Assembly: GCA_033852115.1 (NCBI GenBank)
Contig: JAWSVE010000008.1
Span: forward strand, 124,001 to 188,000
From: JAWSVE01 sp033852115
GTDB taxonomy: Bacteria; Pseudomonadota; Gammaproteobacteria; Pseudomonadales; Cellvibrionaceae
DNA: 64,000 nt
Reading direction: 5' to 3'
Under the pieces are notes generated by a model. That model was not told where the DNA came from, searched no databases, and worked only from the letters and a program-made list of their open reading frames with translations. Numbering within the stretch: the stretch's first letter is position 1; each line of letters opens with the position of its first letter. A program made the position numbers and the translations under genes. Positions 51,468 to 58,621 of the stretch are shown here, in pieces.

Positions 51468-52445
51468 TTATGAGCCACAACTCTCCGAGAACTCTTCCTT
51501 TATCTCTTTTGCTTGATATTCCATTTCCGGGAATAAAGTTGCCTCCCGAATACCCGCATAAGCGAGCTCTTTTAGAATATTTCGCTTTTCTTTCGATGAT
51601 ATTCGAATTTTTAAAAGACAGTTTTCACTATAAGTGTGTGTTTCCATCTCATCCACTTTAATGAACTCTTGGCCTTCTATAAACATGCCGCCGTGAAACG
51701 TAAAAAAGCCATGTTGCTGCCTTATGCGAGGATTTAGATGTGGAGATCTAAATGGGATAATGTTGGAGAACGCGCTGATTACATCTTGCTCAATCATGTG
51801 CACAGGCTTCCCTTCATGATCTACGGTATTTTGTAGTTTTTGTATAATTGTGAGACTGTTGAAATCTTCCGTGCTTCCTGTAGATAGGCCATAAAATTTA
51901 ATTTGCGTATGCAAGTCATTTTTTATCTGGGCGATAGAAATACCATTAATTTTCGTACTGTCTTCTATCAATCCTTCTGTGTTAAAGACTAGTCTCCTAT
52001 AAAATTCATGCTTTGTCTTTTCTTCCACCTGCATTTTCATAAACTCATTAAAATGGAAGTCTCTTTCCATATAAGTAGGATCAAAGACAAATAGTGCTGC
52101 ATCATCGTCAGGGTTTGAAACACAAGCAAAATATAAACCGACGGTTAGACTACTACTCCAATCTAATAATCTTGAGGGTAGTCCATAGTGTTGCATTAGA
52201 GTTAACCATTCATAAGTTGTTTTATGCTGCTCCGACTTGTCTGGGTACCTACGTTTGAATTCCTCAAACATTTTTTGTTCATGGAATACCATTCCGAACT
52301 CATTGCCTTGCCTAAAAATACTTGGCCTCAATTTATATTCGTAGCTTGGCTGACCCCTAAACCATAAATTTCTGTAGTCACTAGCATATTCTGAGAGGAC
52401 GTCAGCTATATCACTAATCCGTCCTTTAGGCTCAATTTCTTTCAT
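51468..52445 (-). CDS. FRG-domain protein
   Basis: A 325-residue protein with an N-terminal FRG domain: LWFRGQPSYEYKLRPSIFR near residue 32, the YGLPSRLLDWSSSLTVGLYFA helix near 92. FRG-domain proteins are common in mobile and defence regions but their activity is mostly unknown. The coding sequence is visibly AT-richer than the nif genes, suggesting transfer. It is followed downstream by the repeat segment. Confidence 0.82.
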   Translation of the reverse strand: MKEIEPKGRISDIADVLSEYASDYRNLWFRGQPSYEYKLRPSIFRQGNEFGMVFHEQKMFEEFKRRYPDKSEQHKTTYEWLTLMQHYGLPSRLLDWSSSLTVGLYFACVSNPDDDAALFVFDPTYMERDFHFNEFMKMQVEEKTKHEFYRRLVFNTEGLIEDSTKINGISIAQIKNDLHTQIKFYGLSTGSTEDFNSLTIIQKLQNTVDHEGKPVHMIEQDVISAFSNIIPFRSPHLNPRIRQQHGFFTFHGGMFIEGQEFIKVDEMETHTYSENCLLKIRISSKEKRNILKELAYAGIREATLFPEMEYQAKEIKEEFSESCGS

Positions 52446-52625
52446 TGTCTTCCTTTGTATGAGAGCTCATAAAAACAATTTATAGAAACGCGTTGACGAT
52501 AAATACCGGATAAATCAACAACAGATGTGTAAATAAAAGAGATAGAGGGTATGTTTATTGATCAATTGCGGTGTTGGTCAAAAATTATTCCCTCCGTCTC
52601 CTTTTACCAAATTCTACATTTAGGC

Positions 52626-54140
52626 TTATGGCACTTTGTGCCACGGTATAAAATTTTTAGGTAGTTGCTCGGCAATTAGGAACCGTTGTCTACCTTGATG
52701 ACGAGCTATACCAACCTTTTCAAGATCTTTAAACCAAAACCAGAGATTTTTTTGTCTTGCATCGATAGAGGCTTGATCTTCAGGCCAATCGAGCAGCTCG
52801 GATATCCACGCATCATCTGCAATTGATTTTAAACTCACTTCAAAGCCTGTTTTTCTTGAGATTTTGTAGTACCACACGAGGCTTTTCCAAACCGACCAAG
52901 TAGTATTCCAGTTCGGTAAATAACTACCTTCTTTTTCAGGTTTCTTGATATTAAGTTTTTCTGCTATGAATTGCAGTTTGAATAGATCATTGCCATTTCT
53001 AAATTTTTCAGAGAATTCACTAATATCGCTATGTTTTTTCTCATTCCTGTAAAATTCCTCTTCGCATCGTTTTTTAGCGATTTGCTCAAGCTTACTGATC
53101 CATGTATCAATGCCTATCCATTCTAGCTCACAAAACTCCTCCACTATTTCTCCATCATAAATTTCAAGCCAAATGACCAATGCGGGTTTTTCGATATCAA
53201 AGCTAACATTCGGGGTGCCGCGCAAGACTAAATGTATGGGTAATCTTGTTTTGCCGTTGACTAAGCCTGTTACAGAAAATACGTTGTGATCACGCTTCCA
53301 GTCGTCATGAAGGATGGTGACTTTAGGTTGGGTTTTGTGCTCAATAACTGTAAGCCCACTTTTTCCTTTCTTACGATATGTGCCAGTAATTATGGGCCAA
53401 TCAAAGAGCTTTAAAATTCTATTGCCTTGCTTTCCAAGCTTTTTGCAAAAGTCTTCAACTGCTACGAAATCAAGGCGCTCAGTATTACTAATATATGATC
53501 TAAGCTCCTTTTTTGTTTGTTCTATAAGCAAGTATTCGTAGTCACAATATATCCATTTTTTTGGTGCCTTTTGTAAAACAGCATCTTTTATTTCCTCAGA
53601 AGTGCTATTCCAAGGTATTTCGGATAAGTCTATTTCAATACAGGATAACTTTACGTCTTCGTATTTGTCTGCCTCAACCTCGGTCTTTGCGTGTGTAACA
53701 TAGATTTCAATTGCCAGCTCTTGCTCACCTTCTCCTTGCGTAAGGACATCGGCAATGAGGTCGGGGCGTATTTTTACCTCTTGCTTTGCCGAAAAAAGTC
53801 GAAGGTTTTGGGGTTGCATGCTCCATGTTCTTTGGAATGATTTACCCCGTGAAGAACGCAAGGTCACTATCCCAGATTTATCTGGTAAGCTGATTGATTC
53901 TTGTTGGTTTGCCGCATCTACAATCGCTTGCTTTGCAGCACGGTGCAGAACACTCTCGCCGTTGCATTCAATTGGAACTGCATGTGCAAAATGCCATACT
54001 ACTTTTTCACCTTGCCTTGCAATTAGCGGGTTTTTGCAGTCTGGGCAAATGCAGTTGCATTGCTTACCTCGATCTGCATCCGCAATGTGAAGCATTCGTC
54101 CTGTATCGTGAAGCCCCCAGCCAAGTTTAATTCCAGTCAT
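52626..54140 (-). CDS. CoiA-like competence family protein
   Basis: A 504-residue protein. Residues 25-55 have two Cys pairs and a WHFAH motif (CICPDCKNPLIARQGEKVVW then HFAHA) as in CoiA-like proteins, followed by a nuclease-like region with RPDLIADV near 128 and AIEIYVTH near 143 that could carry Asp/Glu metal ligands. The C-terminal 300 residues are unassigned. AT-rich, alone between the FRG and HEPN-like genes. It may be a nuclease; this is inference. Confidence 0.72.
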   Translation of the reverse strand: MTGIKLGWGLHDTGRMLHIADADRGKQCNCICPDCKNPLIARQGEKVVWHFAHAVPIECNGESVLHRAAKQAIVDAANQQESISLPDKSGIVTLRSSRGKSFQRTWSMQPQNLRLFSAKQEVKIRPDLIADVLTQGEGEQELAIEIYVTHAKTEVEADKYEDVKLSCIEIDLSEIPWNSTSEEIKDAVLQKAPKKWIYCDYEYLLIEQTKKELRSYISNTERLDFVAVEDFCKKLGKQGNRILKLFDWPIITGTYRKKGKSGLTVIEHKTQPKVTILHDDWKRDHNVFSVTGLVNGKTRLPIHLVLRGTPNVSFDIEKPALVIWLEIYDGEIVEEFCELEWIGIDTWISKLEQIAKKRCEEEFYRNEKKHSDISEFSEKFRNGNDLFKLQFIAEKLNIKKPEKEGSYLPNWNTTWSVWKSLVWYYKISRKTGFEVSLKSIADDAWISELLDWPEDQASIDARQKNLWFWFKDLEKVGIARHQGRQRFLIAEQLPKNFIPWHKVP

Positions 54141-54253
54141 GGTTCAAAATAGTGTTTGTTTTGTGCTGATTCGAAATATTATAAAGACACTCACTCTGCC
54201 AGCTCTAAACATATAAAAAACTAAATATAGCTGATACTGATCTAACTATTATT

Positions 54254-55039
54254 TCATACCCCTCTATCACAATTGAAATATGCTTGCACTATATTGTGAG
54301 CGGAACTGTCTTCGAAATTGTAAATGCCGGCTATAGTCAAAATTGTGTCAGGTTCTAGTTCAGAAATTCCCTTTTCATCCAATTTCGGGTTTTGTAAATT
54401 TCTATCGTGCTTAGAAATATAAACTTCATCGATTGGGATATAACCTTCTGTTTGATCAAAACAGACATGTTTTATCTGTAAATTGCTAATGAACTCCATT
54501 TTACTCCATAGAGCCTCAGTATATGTGTTCCATACGAACCTTGCCCATATTTTTGTGTCTATGCCGGGTATATAGCTATCACAAAATTGGATATCGGTTG
54601 GCATTGAACGAGTGATTTCATCAGTAGCCCTCAAGAAATACCATGTAAAATCTGCGAGCTCTGAACACCGAGTCTTATTGGGAGCCTCACTAAACTGATG
54701 TTCTATAGCGTTCCTGATTGCTCTAATTTGATGGAGCATCGCTGGCTTGGCTAAGCCTAGCTGTGTAAGTTTATCGAGGTCACCTTTGGAATAATTGAAT
54801 ACATTGAGGCGCTTAAACTTATAATCGGAAGAGATTTTTTTAATTCGGTGATCTATAGCTCTTTTCAAATTTGACACGCAATCAATGAGTTCTAGATTGT
54901 CTAGATGGTTGTTTAGTGTTCTGTATGCAAGGTCAAGATATTCGTAAGGCCTTTTCCAATCGGCTTGCATCGCATAAGTACAGCTATCGTTGCTTACATG
55001 CCAACTAAAAATTTCCCTTGTTATATAAATTCGGTTCAT
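54254..55039 (-). CDS. HEPN-like hypothetical protein
   Basis: A 261-residue protein I do not recognise by family. Residues 30-140 are helical and contain RNAIEH near residue 110, a fit to the R-x4-6-H motif of HEPN ribonucleases in a helix after an HQIRAIRN segment. The C-terminal half is mixed. Located in the AT-rich accessory block. A toxin or defence RNase is possible but unproven. Confidence 0.55.
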   Translation of the reverse strand: MNRIYITREIFSWHVSNDSCTYAMQADWKRPYEYLDLAYRTLNNHLDNLELIDCVSNLKRAIDHRIKKISSDYKFKRLNVFNYSKGDLDKLTQLGLAKPAMLHQIRAIRNAIEHQFSEAPNKTRCSELADFTWYFLRATDEITRSMPTDIQFCDSYIPGIDTKIWARFVWNTYTEALWSKMEFISNLQIKHVCFDQTEGYIPIDEVYISKHDRNLQNPKLDEKGISELEPDTILTIAGIYNFEDSSAHNIVQAYFNCDRGV

Positions 55040-55136
55040 GATCTGTTCTAGAAAAACTATGAATAGGACGAAAAGATAAGAGAGGTTAGGTTTACAAGCA
55101 GCTTAAACGAAATTTACCCATTATCCCTTTGGCTTG

Positions 55137-55346
55137 CTAGTGTGTTTCTTGCTCATATTTATTGTTATTTCCTCGTGCGACCTTAAACTCTGCCAGTTCT
55201 TCATCGGTCAGCTGGTATAGGTCTGGGTCATTCTCAATTATCTTGTCGATTTTTTTATCAGTCATGTTCTTGACTTTTTGAGCATTGGATAGGCTTCTAA
55301 GTTTTCGAGCTCGGTCAAGAGTAACGCTTGTGGTTTTTTTGCTCAC
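55137..55346 (-). CDS. Small hypothetical protein
   Basis: A 69-residue basic-then-acidic protein: Lys/Arg-rich residues 1-32 and an acidic helix DPDLYQLTDEELAEF near 40-54. The layout recalls small antitoxins such as BrnA, but no BrnT-like partner is adjacent. Assignment is weak. Confidence 0.45.
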   Translation of the reverse strand: MSKKTTSVTLDRARKLRSLSNAQKVKNMTDKKIDKIIENDPDLYQLTDEELAEFKVARGNNNKYEQETH

Positions 55347-55444
55347 TTATAACCCCTAGTTAAAACTTCGGCTCGTACTCCGCCCAGTTAAGTTAGCATT
55401 CGAGCCGTAATTTATGCAGCTATGTTGCATGTGTTTTGTTGTCG

Positions 55445-55687
55445 TTATATGGACTCTCTAGAAAAGTTAAGTATTTGCTCGCCAAATACATTTACTGCTT
55501 CCGAACATAAGCGTTCGTACAACCCGGAAATCTCAATATAGTCATTTCCTGCATCGGCGGCTTCATCTTCGTCTTCCGAGGTGGCGTTAATGGTTTTCAA
55601 TCTATTCATTTCAGCTGCGAGCGACTCTAGAATATACCGTGTTTCCCAGTCGTTTGAGCTAATGTTCATTTCTCTTATTGTTGCCAT
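55445..55687 (-). CDS. Probable antitoxin of Tse2-like toxin
   Basis: An 80-residue acidic, helical protein (long DWETRYILESLAAEMNRL helix, then a run of Glu/Asp). Its start follows the toxin stop with no gap (TAGATG), so the two are translated together. Size, acidity and helical content resemble Tsi2, the 77-residue immunity protein of Tse2, but I see no clear residue match. The pairing is inferred from layout. Confidence 0.55.
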   Translation of the reverse strand: MATIREMNISSNDWETRYILESLAAEMNRLKTINATSEDEDEAADAGNDYIEISGLYERLCSEAVNVFGEQILNFSRESI

Positions 55688-56062
55688 CTATACTACCTCT
55701 TTCTTGAAAACCTTTTGGCATTTGAGCGCCAACTTAGACAGTAAACCAACGAATTCATCTAAAGGCATATTCGCGGTTGGGCATATAGAGTAGTGGCCCG
55801 GTCTATCGTTGATTAATCTCAAACCAGAAGGAACTTGGGTTCCCCTAATAATCTTCCAGACCCAACCTGACATTTGGGTTTTATCTAAGCGCTCTTTGGT
55901 TGAGAGCGAAACTCCCTTTCCGTTTGCAATGACAACGGTAATGCCATTCACTTCCATCGTATCAATATCTTTAGGGCGCCGAACATTTGTTAGTCGCGGG
56001 CTCGAAGAGTTACCTAGTCTGTAAAGGTCCTCGGGCGCAAAAAATAAGTCCTCTAACTGCAT
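55688..56062 (-). CDS. Tse2-like ADP-ribosyltransferase toxin
   Basis: A 124-residue protein. An N-terminal DLYRLG, a middle NGKGVSLSTKERL, then GTQVPSGLRLINDRPGHYSI and PTANMPLDEF follow the same order as the LYRA, GGTSVFDRAG, GTDIPPDLKV and HYTIMPAKPM elements I recall in Tse2 of Pseudomonas aeruginosa. Tse2 is an ADP-ribosyltransferase-fold toxin. The ribosome-site side has AGGAGA. No secretion signal or type VI genes are present, so it may act as a chromosomal toxin-antitoxin pair. Confidence 0.62.
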   Translation of the reverse strand: MQLEDLFFAPEDLYRLGNSSSPRLTNVRRPKDIDTMEVNGITVVIANGKGVSLSTKERLDKTQMSGWVWKIIRGTQVPSGLRLINDRPGHYSICPTANMPLDEFVGLLSKLALKCQKVFKKEVV

Positions 56063-56112
56063 TATCTTCTCCTTGATTTATTTGTAATCTGGTTTGCTAG
56101 AGCGTCAATTTA

Positions 56113-56452
56113 TGTAACATGATTGACAAATTTATAATCATATTTAAATGGCGTTTAATTCATTGTATGGGCGTTTTTATCGAGTTTAGCGTTTATTGAA
56201 GTCAATACGCTAGATCTTCGCTTCCTTTCTGAAAGCTTTGCTGAATGCGAATAACGAGATAGAAATCGCTGGCTCGCAACACAAGCACCGACGAATCCTC
56301 CAACAATAATGTCGGTATTGCAACCAAAATGCTGTCAATGATCTAGATCAAACAAAATCTTTAATGGTCTTCAAAACAGAAGTTTTATAACTGTTTGATT
56401 TTATTGAATTATTAGAGACGTTTATACAGAGGTATTTGGTACAAGATTCGCA
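56113..56452 (+). promoter_or_regulatory. Sigma-54 promoter and distant NifA site for the 56587 gene
   Basis: TGGTAC, five bases, TCGCA with exact GG-N10-GC spacing lies at 56437-56452, about 135 bases before the ATG. An exact TGT-N10-ACA lies at 56113-56128, 309 bases upstream; a near-match (ending ACC) is at 56311-56326. The 524-base gap holds nothing else that I can support. Confidence 0.6.
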
Positions 56453-56586
56453 TTTTACCTGTAGGCCTTAAAGGTAAGTCTGCAGCGGCTGACAACAAGC
56501 GGTTAATCAGTAGATCTCATCAGGCCAATTAAACGACAACATCTCTTAATAGAGATTAATCGACCAGATATAAATCGAGGTGTGAA

Positions 56587-56775
56587 ATGGCAGAATTTTT
56601 CTTGGATAGAAAAAGTGAAGAAGACAATATCGTTCACCGTAAAGAGTGCGCAACTATAGTGCCGAATACAGAATTCCGTTATTTGGGGTCGTTTGCGCAG
56701 GCGATAGCTGCTTTTGATAAGGCAAATGGTTTCGCGCGTGGTGTGAGCTATTGTCCGGACTGCATTAAGGCTTAA
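56587..56775 (+). CDS. Small Cys/His protein from a NifA-type promoter
   Basis: A 62-residue protein with VHRKECATI near residue 17 and CPDC at 57-60. The His-x3-Cys then C-x2-C spacing and the YLGSFAQAIAAF helix recall the metal-binding fold of Ada, so a zinc or iron site is plausible. AATCGAGGTG precedes the ATG. It lies between the accessory block and the haemerythrin gene. Function unknown. Confidence 0.7.
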   Translation: MAEFFLDRKSEEDNIVHRKECATIVPNTEFRYLGSFAQAIAAFDKANGFARGVSYCPDCIKA

Positions 56776-56798
56776 TATTAAGGCTTAAATAGCTCTTG

Positions 56799-56838
56799 AA
56801 CATTTCTCTAAATTTAGCGATAGATTTAGAGAAATGTT
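56799..56838. terminator. Bidirectional stem-loop after the 56587 gene
   Basis: A perfect 15-bp stem (56799-56813 with 56824-56838) and a 10-base loop between convergent genes. The T-rich end follows on the plus strand only briefly, so strength is uncertain. Two 12-base direct copies of ATTAAGGCTTAA flank the gene stop at 56764 and 56777. Confidence 0.7.
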
Positions 56839-56864
56839 TATCTACATGCGGCGAAAAAAATTGG

Positions 56865-57275
56865 CTAGGCAGTAGCTGTGCTATTCAGCTCTGCCGCCAA
56901 TGCGCTGTCCATGGTTTTTGCATGTGTGGAAAACCAAACGAGTAGGCTTTCGCCGACCCAGGCGCGCGCCATTGCTGGGCGGCCGGCATTGGCGCGCAGG
57001 CAGAGTCTTTCCATGTCGCCCAATATGCGTTGATGATCGGCGCGATGTTCACTTAGAAGCCCGTGTCCGATTTCGGTCATGCGGGCTTCTTCATCGGCAA
57101 AGTGTGTTTTGGTATGTTCTAAAAGCGCGGTCATCGCGGCGGGAAATTGTTGCTGGTCGGCGTCACTGGCTGCTTTTACTAAAGACAAGAACTCGATGTG
57201 AGTGTTATCCATCGTTTCGTCGTCTAATGTAAATTCATCGGCGAAACGATTAAGCAAATCTTCTGCGCTTGGCAT
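56865..57275 (-). CDS. Bacteriohaemerythrin-like protein
   Basis: A 136-residue haemerythrin-domain protein with the His/Glu pattern DNTHIEFL, EHTKTHFADEE, EHRADHQ and STHAKTMD that holds a di-iron O2 site. It follows bfr by 24 bases on the same strand. A role as an oxygen buffer near nitrogenase is inferred. Confidence 0.82.
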   Translation of the reverse strand: MPSAEDLLNRFADEFTLDDETMDNTHIEFLSLVKAASDADQQQFPAAMTALLEHTKTHFADEEARMTEIGHGLLSEHRADHQRILGDMERLCLRANAGRPAMARAWVGESLLVWFSTHAKTMDSALAAELNSTATA

Positions 57276-57299
57276 GCTTACAATTCCCTATACTAAAGA

Positions 57300-57776
57300 C
57301 TATTCGCCAGCGTCCATCTGTGATTGCAGGTAGTTTTCTACACCGACCTTAGCGACTAGCTCTAGTTGTGTTTCTAGGTAGTCGATATGGTCTTCGGTGT
57401 CTTCAAGGATAGATTCGAAGATTTCGCGGCTGACATAGTCTTTTACTGTTTCACAATAAGCGATGCCTTCGACTAAATCTTTGTGTGAGCCTTTTTCCAA
57501 GTCTAAATCGCACTGTAGACACTCAGGCACATTTTCGCCGATCATCAACTTGTTGAGGTTTTGAAGGTTTGGAAGCCCTTCGATCATTAAGATACGCTCG
57601 ATAAGCTTGTCGGCATGCTCCATTTCTTCAATGGATTCTTTGTATTCGTGTTTGCCAAGTTTGGTTAATCCCCAGTTGTCGTACATGCGCGCGTGTAGAA
57701 AGTACTGGTTGATGGCGGTTAGCTCGTTGGTGAGTTGGGTGTTGAGTAAGCTGATGACTTTGCTATCACCTTTCAT
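57300..57776 (-). CDS. bfr: Bacterioferritin
   Basis: A 158-residue ferritin-like iron-storage protein. Met52 (EMEHAD), the haem ligand, is in place, as are ferroxidase residues Glu18, Glu51, His54, Glu94 and His130. Residue 127, normally Glu, is Thr (codon ACC within 57396-57398 on the minus strand), so one di-iron ligand is missing. It lies between bfd and the haemerythrin gene. Confidence 0.93.
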   Translation of the reverse strand: MKGDSKVISLLNTQLTNELTAINQYFLHARMYDNWGLTKLGKHEYKESIEEMEHADKLIERILMIEGLPNLQNLNKLMIGENVPECLQCDLDLEKGSHKDLVEGIAYCETVKDYVSREIFESILEDTEDHIDYLETQLELVAKVGVENYLQSQMDAGE

Positions 57777-57863
57777 AGATCAAATGCCTCTTTATGGATG
57801 AAACTATTGATAGAACCTTAGTGCTTATGCGTTAGGAGTATTGCCATAATCTCTATTCGAGGC

Positions 57864-58070
57864 TTAAGCAGTAGCGGCGTAGACCGGGCTGCAATTGGCC
57901 TCTTTGGTTTGTAGTGATTCGCTCAAACATTTATGCGCGCAGTGTTTACAGCGGCCACAGACGGTGCCGACTTGTAAGCTCGAACGTAAATCGTTTAAGT
58001 GCTTAGCGCCTTCACTCACCGCTTTTTCAATGTGGCGGTCGGTGATGCCTTGGTAAACGCAAACGTACAT
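57864..58070 (-). CDS. bfd: Bacterioferritin-associated ferredoxin Bfd
   Basis: A 68-residue [2Fe-2S] protein with the Bfd pattern: an N-terminal MYVCVYQGITDRHI and a C-x2-C-x2-C group (CGRCKHC) near residue 38. It reduces stored ferric iron in Bfr for release. It is the first gene of the bfd-bfr-haemerythrin set, downstream of a -24/-12 element. Confidence 0.9.
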   Translation of the reverse strand: MYVCVYQGITDRHIEKAVSEGAKHLNDLRSSLQVGTVCGRCKHCAHKCLSESLQTKEANCSPVYAATA

Positions 58071-58185
58071 AAGTCACTCCTCATCACTGAACTGATTTCC
58101 CAGCATCGCACTCACATAACATCACTCACATAACATCAAGGGCTCGTTGGAATTTCACTCGGGCATGAACACATGGAACTGGTAA

Positions 58186-58201
58186 TGCAATCCGCGCGCC
58201 C
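58186..58201 (-). promoter_or_regulatory. Sigma-54 promoter of bfd-bfr-haemerythrin
   Basis: On the minus strand: GGGCGC, five bases, TTGCA with exact GG-N10-GC spacing, about 116 bases before the bfd ATG. A TGT-N10-ACA site lies 95-110 bases upstream of it. Confidence 0.65.
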
Positions 58202-58295
58202 ATTTCGTTGTAAATTCAGAGCAGAAAAAGAAGCGAAATAAATCAATCACTTACGATGCAGTGGCTTGCTTTTCCAAATTCAGCCAACGACGCGT

Positions 58296-58458
58296 TGTTG
58301 CAAAGCCGACAAATTATTTTGTTTTAGTTCGACTGTTTGATGCGATCTGCGTTGATGCGGAATCGTTGTAGTGTTTTTGTCGGGTTTGTCTCCTGTCGAT
58401 AGCCGCAAGTGCTTGTCGTGTTCGTTGCAAACAAAACTCAATTGTTGCAATTGCTACA
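58296..58458. promoter_or_regulatory. Two NifA activator sites shared by bfd and nifE
   Basis: Exact TGT-N10-ACA sequences at 58296-58311 and 58443-58458. The first lies 95 bases from the bfd -24 element and about 194 from nifE; the second lies 47 bases from the nifE -24 element. Confidence 0.68.
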
Positions 58459-58504
58459 CGTCAAATGTGTATATAAAACGTTATAAAACAGAGGGTTAGA
58501 TGGC

Positions 58505-58520
58505 TGGTCTGAGTATTGCA
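58505..58520 (+). promoter_or_regulatory. Sigma-54 promoter of nifE
   Basis: TGGTCT, five bases, TTGCA with exact GG-N10-GC spacing, 102 bases before the nifE ATG. The -12 half matches perfectly. Confidence 0.8.
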
Positions 58521-58621
58521 GCTAAGCTTTCAACGGGTGCGTGTTGGTATGGTTCGCCGAATGATGGCCGAGGCATAACCGACATACGCAATCAAGCCAA
58601 CGAGCGTTAAGGGTTGTTCGG

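Noticed and set aside
51082..51516. 144-codon plus-strand frame
   Set aside because: It falls in a repeat-like segment, overlaps the FRG gene end and has the composition of a pseudo-coding repeat.
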